Notes under the pieces: model-generated | The model's database searches: none | What the model was told of the DNA's origin: nothing | Seen by the model: the letters and a program-made list of their open reading frames with translations, nothing else | Shown: positions 35,965 to 45,729 of the stretch, in pieces | Position numbering within the stretch: position 1 is the stretch's first letter | How the letters are laid out: each line of letters starts with the position of its first letter | Position numbers and translations under genes: made by a program | Assembly: GCF_046736075.1 (NCBI RefSeq) | Contig: NZ_CP177163.1 | Location: forward strand, 3,348,001-3,412,000 | From: Stenotrophomonas sp046736075 | Lineage (GTDB): Bacteria > Pseudomonadota > Gammaproteobacteria > Xanthomonadales > Xanthomonadaceae | Reading direction: 5' to 3' | Length of the DNA: 64,000 bases

Positions 35965-36441
35965 GTGTTGAACCGGACCCCGTTGCTGATCAGCAGCATC
36001 GTGCTGCTTCAGGTCGTTTTCGTCGTGCCCCTCGTGCTCGCCTACAACGGCTATTGCTTCGAGCAGCGGCGCATCGTGCCTGCGCAGGAGATCCAGCGCG
36101 CCGCGATTGCCCATGTCCTGGCGACCTATCCGCCCAGCATCGAGCTGTCGCGCCGGGAAGGCGCCCACGGCAATGACACGGTCACGCGTGGCCGGCCCGC
36201 CTACCCGGTGCGCTTTGCCGGCGTGGACGACTTCATCGCGCTCCATCCCCACGGCTGCCGGATCGTTCCGCGCGGATGGGAGGGATATGCGCCATCGGTG
36301 CTGTCGCGCATGGTCGGTGTGGAGTTCTACATCGTGCGCCTGCGCTACCCCGTCCGGTTCCACGAAAACGGGCGGCTGCGCAGCGTCATGCATGAAAGAT
36401 TCGTAACTGTGGATCGATGCGCGCACGTCGTCACGATCTGA
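35965..36441 (+). CDS. Hypothetical single-pass membrane protein upstream of the RTX gene
   Basis: A 158-residue protein from GTG 35965 (or TTG 35968), with GGGGA just upstream. One N-terminal helix ('LLISSIVLLQVVFVVPLVLAYN') is followed by a periplasmic domain of about 125 residues with Cys in 'NGYCFEQRR', 'PHGCRIVP' and 'VDRCAHV'. No family is recognised. It ends 44 bases before the RTX start on the same strand, so it is likely in the same operon and may serve the RTX protein (export or folding), but this is inference. Confidence 0.65.
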   Translation: MLNRTPLLISSIVLLQVVFVVPLVLAYNGYCFEQRRIVPAQEIQRAAIAHVLATYPPSIELSRREGAHGNDTVTRGRPAYPVRFAGVDDFIALHPHGCRIVPRGWEGYAPSVLSRMVGVEFYIVRLRYPVRFHENGRLRSVMHERFVTVDRCAHVVTI

Positions 36442-36485
36442 GCTGAGTCAGCTTCCCCCATCCCATGCAGGTCCAGGAGAAACGG

Positions 36486-39400
36486 ATGTACACGCATATC
36501 TCGAAGGAAGCGATGACCAATCTGTTCCTGTACGGCACCGACGATCCGCCGGCCGACAGGACCGATCCTGCGCTGATCCGCGCGGAAGGCCCGGGTGTCA
36601 CCATCGAAGTGGACGTCATCCACTACATGACCCAGGGCGCGGGGCGCTTCGCGACGGCCCCCAAATTCCAGCTGGTGAACGACTTCTTCGCGCCGCCGGA
36701 GGGCTCGGCGACGAGCGGCCTGGCGCCGGGGCGCTACACCAAGGCGCAGATTGCCGCGTTGCTTGGGCTCACCAGCTATGGCCTGACGCTGCGCCAGTCG
36801 TTCTACGACGACGGCAAGGACAACTATGTCGAGCGCAGCTACATCTGGGCGACGACGGATTTCAAGATCGCCGAGGATGCGGTGTTCGTCGTGGGCCCCA
36901 ACGGTGAGCGCAGCATCGAGGGTTTCGCCATCGAGCCGCGCGACGGCGACAACTTCGATTTCGAAGGAGGCATGGTCTCCGAACTGGCCAACAACGTCCT
37001 GCAGCTGGAAGAAATGGTGGACCCGTCGGGGATCGGCCGTAAGGTCACGATCGAGTTCGGCAAGGCGGTGCCACGGCGCACCTATACGATGGCCGACCTG
37101 ATCGCCGACACGCAGACTGCGGTCTGGCCGGACCCGTCCCTGGCGTTCCAGGCGGTCGAGGTGGCCGCGCTGGCCGACCAGTTGTTCGTCGCCGGTGCCA
37201 CCCGCTTTCTTGATGACCAGAACCGCCCGATCCTGTACGGCACCCAGGAATCGGACACGCTGGACCTGGCCCATATCCGCAACGGCACCATGAACGACGA
37301 CCTGGAGGACCATCGCCAGCTGAGCGACTACATGGTCAACGGCGTGGTCGGTGTGGGCGGGGCCGGCGACGATCGCATGTTTGGCCTGGCAACGGCAGAC
37401 GCGCTGTACGGTGGCGCCGACAACGACTACCTGGACGGTGGCGCTGGCGCCGATACGATGTACGGCGGCACCGGCGACGACATCTACATCGTCGACGATG
37501 TTGGCGATCGCATCGTAGAGGCCGCCGGTGCCGGCCGCGACCGGGTGGAGAGCAGCCGCAGCCACGTGATGACCGCCAACGTGGAAGACCTCACCCTGAC
37601 CGGAACGGCGGCGATCGACGGGTTGGGCAACGGCGAAAACAACGTGATCCGCGGCAACGCCGGTGCAAACGTGCTGCAGGGACTGGGCGGCAAGGACCAG
37701 TTGTACGGCGGTGGGGGAGTCGATGCCCTATTCGGCGGTGGCGGCAACGACCAGCTGTGGGGGGAGGGCGGTGTGGATACCCTCGATGGCGGCATCGGCA
37801 TAGACCATCTCTACGGTGGTGATGGCAACGACACCCTGGATGGCGGTGACGACGACGACCGCCTGGATGGCGGGGCGGACGTGGATCTGCTGCGGGGCGG
37901 TGCGGGCAACGACTTCTACATCGCCGACTGGCAGGACACCATCGAGGACAGCGATGGCCTGGGCCGGGTCGCAATCAACGGCGTGGGCATTCTCAGCGGT
38001 GGCAAGCGCGCCAAGGATGCCCCGGCCGGGCAGTACCGCAAGGGCGATCTGATCTACCAGCTGGATGGCACTACGCTGATCGTCAACGGCTCGCTGCGCA
38101 TCAACAATTTCGTCAGCGGCGCGCTGGGCATCACGCTGGAGGACGAGGAAGACGATGGCGGCCCTGGTGGCGGGCCGGGGTCCTACCCGGTAGGCGGCGA
38201 CGATGACCTGATCGGCAGCGATGGCGACAAGGATGCCGCTACCCCGCACAGCGGCGACGATGTGATCTTCGCGGGCGCAGGCAACGACGGCATCGACGGC
38301 GGCTACGGCGACGACTACATCGACGGTGGCACCGGCAACGACCTGCTGCTGGGCGGTGCCGGCGCAAACCAGATCGACGGCGGCAGCGGCAACGACATCA
38401 TCCTGAACTACGGCGTGGCGTGGGACGTCACCAAGTGGGCGGAGCATGATGGCTATGCCGGTCGCGCCCAGACCCAGGCGCGCCTGGCGGCGGACAGCTC
38501 GACCATGAGCTACGGAAATGGCTGGTACGCCTATGCGGGCAACTACACGGGCGTCAACAACGTGCCCTACGACGTCACCAACGCCTACCAGCGCCTGGCC
38601 TTCTTCGACGTGGTGGCCTTCGGCCCGAAAGACGGCAACCCGGATACCGACGATATCTGGGTCCATCCGGGCCTGGAGACGTACCGCAACGGTGATGACC
38701 TGGTGGACGCCGGCGCCGGCGACGACATGGTGTACGGCGGCGAGGGTGACGACGGCATCCTGGGCGGAACAGGCTCCGATCTGCTGGTGGGCGGGCATGA
38801 CGATGACACCATCGACGGCGGCGACGACGACGACATCATCCTCGGCGATACGTTGACCGCGGGCAGCAATTCGTTCCGGTTCATGGGGACGATCCAGTCC
38901 AGCGCCGCCAATGCGGCAGGCGATGACATCCTGGCCGGCGGCCTGGGGCGCGATCTCATCTACGGGCAGGGCGGGAACGACCTGATCGACGGCGGTGAAG
39001 GCAACGACGTGCTGTCCGGCGATCGTCTCGACTACGGGCTGCAGTACATGATCGAGCAGCCGGTCGTGTCCGGCAGCGACACCATCTACGGCGGCGGTGG
39101 CAACGACGAGATCTACGGCGATGGCGGCAGCGACTTCCTGTACGGCGGCACCGGCGATGACATCATCACCGGCGATTCGCTGGTCATCGCGCCCGGCGAA
39201 CACGGCGATGACGAGATCTACGGGGATGAGGGCAAGGATACCGTCTATGGCCTTGGCGGCGATGACGTCATCCACGGTGGCAGTGATGATGATCTGCTGC
39301 TGGGCGATGGCGTGGAATCCCAGTTCGCCGCGCAGCACCACGGCAACGACCGCCTCTTCGGCGATGACGGCGACGACAAGCTGCAGGGTGGATCCGGCAA

Positions 39401-42400
39401 CGATTACCTCGACGGCGGCAACGACGACGACATCCTGTTCGGCGAGGACGGCACCGACGAGCTGTACGGGGGCGCGGGCAATGACCAACTGGTGGGCGGC
39501 GCGGGCAACGACCAGCTGCACGGTGGCGCCGGCGCCGACAGGCTATGGGGCGATGAAGGCAGCGACACCCTGTATGGCAATGACGGTGACGACGAACTGC
39601 AGGGTGGGGCCGGCAACGACCAGTTGATCGGTGGCGACGGCGGCGACTACCTGTACGGTCAGGATGGCAACGATACGCTGGTGGGCGGTGCTGGGGCGGA
39701 CCAGCTGGTCGGTGGGCTTGGCAGTGACCGCCTCGAGGGCGGTGCCGGCGATGATGTGCTGGCCGGACAGGGCGGCAATGACACCCTTCGGGGCGATGCC
39801 GGCAACGACAACCTCTCGGGCGATGCCGGCAACGACAACCTCCAGGGCGGCGACGGCAACGACTACCTCGGTGGCGATGAAGGCGACGACACGCTGATCG
39901 GGGGTGCCGGCGACGACAACCTGCGCGGTGGCGAAGGCGACGACACCTACATTTTCGAAGCCGGGTACGGGCGCGATCAGGTGCTGGGGCTGGACGATCC
40001 CGAGTCGGGCCACGACACCATCGTGATGGGCAAGGGCATCACCGCCGCCGGCAGTTTGATCAGCTACTACGGCAACGACCTGATGATCTATTTCGGCCGT
40101 GGCGACACCAGTTTCGAAACCTGGCACGACCACCTGCGCCTGGAGAACTTCGCGTTGTCCGGTGGGCGTCACAAGGTGGTGTTCCAGGACGGGTCGGTGA
40201 TCAGCAGTGGAACCGCCGGCAGCGACATGATCGTCGGCACGCGCGCCGGCGATCGGCTGCAGGGTCTGGACGGCGACGACACCCTTGATGCCGGCGCAGG
40301 CGATGACCGAATCGAGGGCGGCGAGGGCAACGATGTCGCCTTCGGTGGTCTCGGCGACGATGCCTACTACGATGTGGAGAACGTCATAGAACTGGCCGGC
40401 GAAGGCAACGACACGCTGTATCTCAGCGGCATCACGCCGAACCTTTTCACGCTGCCGGACAACGTGGAGAACCTGGATTTCACCACCAATTTCTACAACC
40501 AGTTCCACACCCTCAACGGCAATGCCGGCAACAACACGCTGGTGATACGCAACGGCATGAATATGCTGACGCACGGCATGCAGGTCGATGGCGGTGCCGG
40601 TGCCGACAAGTACGTTTACTACGTCGATGGCAGCACGCGCTACATCAGCATCGTCGTCGACAATCCGGGCGATACCTGGGAGGCATATGAACAGCTGCCG
40701 TTCGGCGGCGGTGTCGTCCGCTCTGCCGCCCGGTTCGACATCCGCAGTTCGCTGGAGACCGATTTCCACTTCGACAGCGCGGTCCGCGAGTTCAACAGTC
40801 GCGGCACTACCGCGCTGTCGGTAGTCGGCGATGAGCGCGACAACATCATCGGCACCAGCGTCAACACGGCATCCAACCGGGTGAGCGGCGGCAGGGGCAA
40901 CGATACCTACAACGTGGACAGCAGCGACGTGGTGGTGGAGCTGGCCGGCGAAGGCACTGACACCATCGAGCTGATTTCGATGGGTGAAACCGGGGTGTAC
41001 CAGCTTGCGGACAATGTCGAGAACATCATAGGCAACGGTTACGTCGGCGAGATTCGTGGCAATGCGCTGGACAACGTGATGAGCTACAAGTATTCCGGCG
41101 GCACCATGCGCGGTGGCGCAGGCAACGATACGCTCCGCGCGAATCTGTCCGGCGTCGCCCTGTACGGGGATGAGGGCAATGACCGGTTGGTGGGCGGGGA
41201 TGGCCGCAATCCGGACATCCTGGACGGGGGCGCCGGCGACGATTTCATGGCCGGTGGCACCGGCAGCGATACCTACTATGTCGATTCGATCGGCGACCAG
41301 GTCGTCGAGTACGCCAGCACCGGGCCCTATGCCTTCATCGACACCGTTTACGCCTCCGTCGACTACGTACTGCCGGACGAGGTGGAGAACCTGGTGCTGC
41401 AGCAGGGCGCGCGGGTTGGAACAGGCAACGGCGCCTACAACGTGATCGACGGCAATGCGGCCGACAACGTGCTTGCCGGTGGCGGCGGTGGTGACCTTCT
41501 CAACGGCGGCGCGGGTGCGGATACGTACGTCTACAATCTGGGCGACGGCAGCGATGGCATCAGCGAATTGAGTGGCCGCCCTGGTGAGGTGGACATACTG
41601 CGGTTCGGTGCGGGAATCACCACCGCCGATGTGAGCATCCGCCAGGACACTGCCCACGGCCTGCACATCCGCGTGGGAAGCGAGGTGCTGACGATCTACG
41701 CCGACGCCAGCCACGTTGCGTTCGGTGCACCGTCGCCGCTGGAGGAGATCCACTTCGATGATGGCACCGTATGGCGCATCGACGACCATGTGCAGGTCAA
41801 CCGGGCGCCGGTGTTCAGCAGCGTTCCGGTGGACATGGAGGCAATCCGTGGCCAGACGTTCAGCTTCTCGCTGCCGCCCGGCTTCCTTGTCAACGAACCC
41901 GGCGAGTCGCTGTCACTCCAGGTCGACCGGCTCCCGAGCTGGCTCAGCTTCGATGCGGCCACGCTGACGTTCAGTGGCCTGGTGCCGGATGCGCCCTACT
42001 ACGACGGCTCCGTCAGCCTCACCGCCACCGACAGCTGGGGGCAGGCCGCCACGGCCTACCTGGGGCTGTCGGTCTACAGGCAGCTGACCGGCACCGCCGG
42101 CGCCGATACGCTCAACGGCAGCGCCGACGACGACCGCATCTTCGGCCTGGCGGGCAATGACACCCTCAACGGCGGGGCCGGGCTGGATGCCATGTACGGC
42201 GGCACCGGCGACGACACCTATACGGTCGCGGACTGGGACGACCGCGTGATCGAGCGTGCAGGCGAAGGCAACGATCTGGTCAATGCGTCGACCAGCTTCA
42301 CGCTCGGCGATCATGTTGAACGGCTGACCCTGACCGGCAACGCGCAGATCGATGGATCCGGCAACGCGCTGGACAATACTCTGACGGGCAACAGCCGTGC

Positions 42401-43211
42401 CAACCAGCTGGAGGGCCTGGCCGGCAACGACCTGCTGGATGGCCGCGGCGGTGCCGACCGCATGGTGGGCGGGCTCGGCGACGACCGCTATGTGGTGGAC
42501 AACGCCGGCGATGTGGTCGAGGAACTGGCGGGCGAGGGCATCGACCAGGTCACGGCGAGCATCGGCCACACCCTGGCCGACAACGTGGAGAACCTGGTGC
42601 TCAGCGGCAGCAGCGGCATTGCCGGCACGGGCAATGGGCTGGCCAACCGCCTGACCGGCAACACCGGGGCCAATACACTGTCCGGGCTCGGTGGCAATGA
42701 CACCTTCGACGGTGGGGCGGGGAACGATACGCTGCTCGGCGGCGCGGGCGATGACATCTACCTGTTCGGCACCGGGCGCGATGTGATCGACAACACCGGC
42801 GGTGGCTACGACGGCATCCAGCTGACCGCCGCCACCAGCTGGAACCAGCTCAGCTTCGTGCGGAGTGGTGACGATCTGACGGTGTCGGTCACCGGCAACA
42901 GCAACAACAGCATGCGGGTGGTCGGGCATTTCCTGGGGGGCGACCAGGCGCTGGATCATCTGACCCTGGCCAACGGGCAGGTCTACACCACCCAGCAGAT
43001 CAACGCGAAGGCCGGGGTCACCACGGCGCGCGCCACCGACCACCGGCAGGAACTGCAGCGCCTGGTGGAAGCGATGGCGATGACATTCCCGGCGTCGGAG
43101 GTCGACTCGCCGGACACGGTGGAGACGGTGTCGGGCATGTTGATGCCGGGCATGGCCGATGCCTGGGGCTCCGGCCGGCATGCAGCGCTGCATCCGGCCA
43201 GATTGATCTGA
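36486..43211 (+). CDS. Large RTX calcium-binding repeat protein
   Basis: About 2241 residues from ATG 36486, chosen over ATG 36465 because AGGAGA lies seven bases upstream. After roughly 285 residues without repeats, GGxGxDxLx nonapeptides come in blocks: near residues 289-478, 572-642, 735-788, 812-1158 (longest), 1242-1292, and shorter blocks to about 2100. Asymmetric repeat stretches 'GDDTYIV'-like close each block. A cadherin/Ig-like (He_PIG) segment is near residues 1770-1865 ('NRAPVFSSVPVD...LPSWLSFD'). RTX repeats fold on calcium outside the cell after type I secretion. No signal peptide and no lipase, protease or haemolysin domain are seen. No ABC exporter or membrane fusion protein is in the window. 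It could be an adhesin, matrix or S-layer-like protein. Confidence 0.88.
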   Translation: MYTHISKEAMTNLFLYGTDDPPADRTDPALIRAEGPGVTIEVDVIHYMTQGAGRFATAPKFQLVNDFFAPPEGSATSGLAPGRYTKAQIAALLGLTSYGLTLRQSFYDDGKDNYVERSYIWATTDFKIAEDAVFVVGPNGERSIEGFAIEPRDGDNFDFEGGMVSELANNVLQLEEMVDPSGIGRKVTIEFGKAVPRRTYTMADLIADTQTAVWPDPSLAFQAVEVAALADQLFVAGATRFLDDQNRPILYGTQESDTLDLAHIRNGTMNDDLEDHRQLSDYMVNGVVGVGGAGDDRMFGLATADALYGGADNDYLDGGAGADTMYGGTGDDIYIVDDVGDRIVEAAGAGRDRVESSRSHVMTANVEDLTLTGTAAIDGLGNGENNVIRGNAGANVLQGLGGKDQLYGGGGVDALFGGGGNDQLWGEGGVDTLDGGIGIDHLYGGDGNDTLDGGDDDDRLDGGADVDLLRGGAGNDFYIADWQDTIEDSDGLGRVAINGVGILSGGKRAKDAPAGQYRKGDLIYQLDGTTLIVNGSLRINNFVSGALGITLEDEEDDGGPGGGPGSYPVGGDDDLIGSDGDKDAATPHSGDDVIFAGAGNDGIDGGYGDDYIDGGTGNDLLLGGAGANQIDGGSGNDIILNYGVAWDVTKWAEHDGYAGRAQTQARLAADSSTMSYGNGWYAYAGNYTGVNNVPYDVTNAYQRLAFFDVVAFGPKDGNPDTDDIWVHPGLETYRNGDDLVDAGAGDDMVYGGEGDDGILGGTGSDLLVGGHDDDTIDGGDDDDIILGDTLTAGSNSFRFMGTIQSSAANAAGDDILAGGLGRDLIYGQGGNDLIDGGEGNDVLSGDRLDYGLQYMIEQPVVSGSDTIYGGGGNDEIYGDGGSDFLYGGTGDDIITGDSLVIAPGEHGDDEIYGDEGKDTVYGLGGDDVIHGGSDDDLLLGDGVESQFAAQHHGNDRLFGDDGDDKLQGGSGNDYLDGGNDDDILFGEDGTDELYGGAGNDQLVGGAGNDQLHGGAGADRLWGDEGSDTLYGNDGDDELQGGAGNDQLIGGDGGDYLYGQDGNDTLVGGAGADQLVGGLGSDRLEGGAGDDVLAGQGGNDTLRGDAGNDNLSGDAGNDNLQGGDGNDYLGGDEGDDTLIGGAGDDNLRGGEGDDTYIFEAGYGRDQVLGLDDPESGHDTIVMGKGITAAGSLISYYGNDLMIYFGRGDTSFETWHDHLRLENFALSGGRHKVVFQDGSVISSGTAGSDMIVGTRAGDRLQGLDGDDTLDAGAGDDRIEGGEGNDVAFGGLGDDAYYDVENVIELAGEGNDTLYLSGITPNLFTLPDNVENLDFTTNFYNQFHTLNGNAGNNTLVIRNGMNMLTHGMQVDGGAGADKYVYYVDGSTRYISIVVDNPGDTWEAYEQLPFGGGVVRSAARFDIRSSLETDFHFDSAVREFNSRGTTALSVVGDERDNIIGTSVNTASNRVSGGRGNDTYNVDSSDVVVELAGEGTDTIELISMGETGVYQLADNVENIIGNGYVGEIRGNALDNVMSYKYSGGTMRGGAGNDTLRANLSGVALYGDEGNDRLVGGDGRNPDILDGGAGDDFMAGGTGSDTYYVDSIGDQVVEYASTGPYAFIDTVYASVDYVLPDEVENLVLQQGARVGTGNGAYNVIDGNAADNVLAGGGGGDLLNGGAGADTYVYNLGDGSDGISELSGRPGEVDILRFGAGITTADVSIRQDTAHGLHIRVGSEVLTIYADASHVAFGAPSPLEEIHFDDGTVWRIDDHVQVNRAPVFSSVPVDMEAIRGQTFSFSLPPGFLVNEPGESLSLQVDRLPSWLSFDAATLTFSGLVPDAPYYDGSVSLTATDSWGQAATAYLGLSVYRQLTGTAGADTLNGSADDDRIFGLAGNDTLNGGAGLDAMYGGTGDDTYTVADWDDRVIERAGEGNDLVNASTSFTLGDHVERLTLTGNAQIDGSGNALDNTLTGNSRANQLEGLAGNDLLDGRGGADRMVGGLGDDRYVVDNAGDVVEELAGEGIDQVTASIGHTLADNVENLVLSGSSGIAGTGNGLANRLTGNTGANTLSGLGGNDTFDGGAGNDTLLGGAGDDIYLFGTGRDVIDNTGGGYDGIQLTAATSWNQLSFVRSGDDLTVSVTGNSNNSMRVVGHFLGGDQALDHLTLANGQVYTTQQINAKAGVTTARATDHRQELQRLVEAMAMTFPASEVDSPDTVETVSGMLMPGMADAWGSGRHAALHPARLI

Positions 43212-43263
43212 TCCCACGGTCGGTTCGTGTAGGCTCACGGCGTCCATGCAAGGGAATGAAGCA

Positions 43264-44328
43264 ATGCGAACACGCCGTCGTCTGTTGAGCCTGGTGGTAG
43301 GAGTGGTGGTCGGTATGGCTGCCGTGGCACAGGCAGCTCCCGCCCCCACCCCTGCTTCCGCCGCGCCGGCCACCCCGGCCGCACGCGGCCCCACCGACCT
43401 CAAGCCCGGCGAGTTCCTCTGGCATCCGGAGATTTCGCCGGCCGGGCCGATCGTGCTGGTGGTCAGCCTGGATGAGCAGCGCGCGTACGTGTACCGCAAC
43501 GGCATCGCCATTGGGCTGAGCACCATCAGCTCGGGCAAGGCCGGGCATGAAACGCCGACCGGGGTGTTCACCATCCTGCAGAAGGACAAGGATCACCGCT
43601 CCAACCTCTACAACAGCGCGCCGATGCCGTACATGCAGCGGCTGACCTGGGATGGCATCGCGCTGCATGGCGGCAGCCTGCCCGGGCATCCGGCGTCGCA
43701 CGGCTGCGTGCGGCTGCCGCAGGCGTTCGCGCAGAAGCTGTTCGGCGAGACCAAGCGCGGCGACACGGTGGTGGTGGCCGATGCCAAGAGCGCACCGATG
43801 ACGCTGGCGTATCCGGCGGTGCTGGCGCCGGTCAACAGCACCGGCAAACCGCTGGTCGAAACCACCGATGCGCCGGACCATTACTGGAACGACGCCGCGG
43901 CGCCGTCCGGGCAGGTCGGCATACTGGTCAGCCTGCACGACCAGCGCCTGTACGTGCTGCGCGATGGCGTGCTGATCGGCGAATCGCGGCTGGAAGCCAA
44001 GGCGCTGCCGGCCTTCGAGGGCACCACGCTGTTTGTGATGCAGCAGGGATACTCGGATGTGCCCAGCCCGCTGGACGCGCACCAGCGCCTGCACAAGTGG
44101 ACGGCCTACCCGCTGCTTGGCCAGAGCGAGGGCAACGCCAGCCCGGACCTGCTGGCCACGCCGAGCCTGCCGATGGCACTGCCACCGGCATTCGCCGAGC
44201 AGTTGTACCGGGCGCTGGTGCCGGGCACCACACTGCTGGTGACCAGCCTGCCGGCGGTACGGCCGGTGGCCGATGAACAGAACCTGCAGCCGGTCTTGGA
44301 ATCCGACGCCCCGGGGTCCACCTTGTAA
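43264..44328 (+). CDS. L,D-transpeptidase with signal peptide
   Basis: A protein of 354 residues starting at ATG 43264, with AAGGGA eight bases upstream; an ATG at 43246 has none. After the signal peptide ('LLSLVVGVVVGMAAVAQAA') comes a YkuD domain with the catalytic motif 'HGGSLPGHPASHGCVRLP'. The second half ('QVGILVSLHDQRLYVLRDGVLIG') looks like another YkuD-like unit but lacks a His-x-Gly-Cys motif, so it is probably inactive. YkuD enzymes form 3-3 cross-links in peptidoglycan or attach proteins to it. Confidence 0.88.
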   Translation: MRTRRRLLSLVVGVVVGMAAVAQAAPAPTPASAAPATPAARGPTDLKPGEFLWHPEISPAGPIVLVVSLDEQRAYVYRNGIAIGLSTISSGKAGHETPTGVFTILQKDKDHRSNLYNSAPMPYMQRLTWDGIALHGGSLPGHPASHGCVRLPQAFAQKLFGETKRGDTVVVADAKSAPMTLAYPAVLAPVNSTGKPLVETTDAPDHYWNDAAAPSGQVGILVSLHDQRLYVLRDGVLIGESRLEAKALPAFEGTTLFVMQQGYSDVPSPLDAHQRLHKWTAYPLLGQSEGNASPDLLATPSLPMALPPAFAEQLYRALVPGTTLLVTSLPAVRPVADEQNLQPVLESDAPGSTL

Positions 44329-44356
44329 GGACTGCTTCCCTGGCTGGTGGTTGCCC

Positions 44357-45103
44357 ATGTCTGCTGTGAAAGCCCTGTCCGCTGCTGCGCTGGGCCTGAT
44401 CGCGTCTGCCTCGGCGGGCGCGGGCGGGATGCCCGTGGTGGCGGCTGCGCCTGCCGCAACCGGCGCTGCGCGGCCTGCGGCGCACGATCCGGCCCAGTTG
44501 GCCGAGATGCTGGCGCGTGCGGCACCGTCGGCCGATCGCACCGTGCTGCAGCTCGCGGCCAAGGCGATGTCCTGCGCGCTGCGTCGGCCGGACTTCGGCG
44601 TCGACCCGGCGCGGTTGAGCGTGATCGACTATTCGCGTCCGTCCACCGAACCGCGCATGTGGGTGTTCGACCTGAGCCGGCAGACGCTGCTGTTCGAAGA
44701 GTGGGTGGCGCATGGCCGCAACAGCGGCGGCAACCGCACCGAGCATTTCTCCAACCGCGACGGCAGTTTCATGTCCAGCCTGGGCGCGTTCACCGCCAAG
44801 GAAACCTACATGGGCGGCAACGGCTACTCGCTGCGCCTGGAAGGCCTCGAGCCGGGCTTCAATGACAACGCGCGCGACCGCGCGATCGTCATCCACGGTG
44901 CGCCGTACGTGAATCCCACCTTCGCCCGCATGCAGGGCCGGCTCGGTCGCAGCCTCGGCTGCCCGGCGGTGCGGCTGACGGTAGCCAAACCGCTGATCGA
45001 CAGCCTGCGCGGCGGGGCGATGGTGTTCGCCTACTACCCCGACAAGGACTGGCTGGCGCGTTCCCGTCTGCTCGAACCGGACTGCGGCGGCAGCACCGGC
45101 TGA
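44357..45103 (+). CDS. Murein L,D-transpeptidase catalytic domain family (YkuD_2)
   Basis: A protein of 248 residues starting at ATG 44357. A Sec-type N-terminus ('ALSAAALGLIASASAGAGG') leads to the catalytic domain: 'MWVFDLSRQTLLFEEWVAHG', His in 'AIVIHGAPYVNP' and Cys in 'GRSLGCPAVR'. It follows the YkuD gene by 28 bases, so the pair likely makes an operon. The two act on the same polymer but belong to distinct families. Confidence 0.85.
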   Translation: MSAVKALSAAALGLIASASAGAGGMPVVAAAPAATGAARPAAHDPAQLAEMLARAAPSADRTVLQLAAKAMSCALRRPDFGVDPARLSVIDYSRPSTEPRMWVFDLSRQTLLFEEWVAHGRNSGGNRTEHFSNRDGSFMSSLGAFTAKETYMGGNGYSLRLEGLEPGFNDNARDRAIVIHGAPYVNPTFARMQGRLGRSLGCPAVRLTVAKPLIDSLRGGAMVFAYYPDKDWLARSRLLEPDCGGSTG

Positions 45104-45117
45104 GGCACAATGCCGGC

Positions 45118-45729
45118 ATGTCGACCGATACCTTCCTGAGCGCGGCCACGCGCGTGATTCCCAGTGTCGAATACCGCCGCGAACGCTGGCGCAACGGCCT
45201 GGGCTGGACCCGCGAGATCCTGCGCGTGCCGGACAACGATGACTGGCTGGTGCGCCTGTCGATCGCCGAGATCGAGCAGGACGCCGCGTTCTCCGCGTTC
45301 CCCGGCATCGAGCGCGAACTGGTGCTGCTGCGCGGTGAAGGGCTGCGCCTGCGCTTCGCTGACGGCACGCTGCACACGCTGATGCCGCCGCATGATCGGC
45401 TGCGCTTTGCCGGCGAGGCCGAGGTGAGTGGCGAGCTGGTGGACGGTGTCACCCACGATTTCAACCTGATGTGGCGCCGCGATGCGGTGAGCGCCGAACT
45501 GCTGCATCGCCCGCTGGTGGGCAGCATGTTCTTCTTCAGCGAACCGGGCGCTGCCTGGGCGATCCACCTGCTGGCCGGGCAGGCCGAATTCGAGGGCGAA
45601 CCGGCGCTGCCGCCGCTGCAGGCCGGCGATACCGCCTGGCTGGGCGCAGGACCGCGCCGGCGCTATGCATTGCACGGCGGTGGCGAACTGCTTGCCATCC
45701 GCGTGGCGGCTGGCGTCGCCGCCGGCTAG
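45118..45729 (+). CDS. hutD: HutD family protein
   Basis: A 203-residue cupin-fold protein. 'VEYRRERWRNGLGWTREILRVP' (in pieces) is the HutD N-terminal signature, followed by 'RLSIAEIEQDAAFSAFPGIER'. HutD is often linked with histidine degradation genes, which are absent here, so it is an orphan. It overlaps the convergent flavoreductase gene by four bases. Confidence 0.88.
   Translation: MSTDTFLSAATRVIPSVEYRRERWRNGLGWTREILRVPDNDDWLVRLSIAEIEQDAAFSAFPGIERELVLLRGEGLRLRFADGTLHTLMPPHDRLRFAGEAEVSGELVDGVTHDFNLMWRRDAVSAELLHRPLVGSMFFFSEPGAAWAIHLLAGQAEFEGEPALPPLQAGDTAWLGAGPRRRYALHGGGELLAIRVAAGVAAG

Noticed and set aside
37400..39960. Repeated short units suggesting a CRISPR array or minisatellite
   Set aside because: The units encode RTX nonapeptides (GGxGxDxLx) in frame with imperfect nucleotides and no unique spacers.
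39543..41789. A 748-codon minus-strand frame within the RTX gene
   Set aside because: Antisense shadow of the RTX repeat. The Val/Ile/Ala-rich repeated pattern arises from reading GGxGxD codons in reverse.
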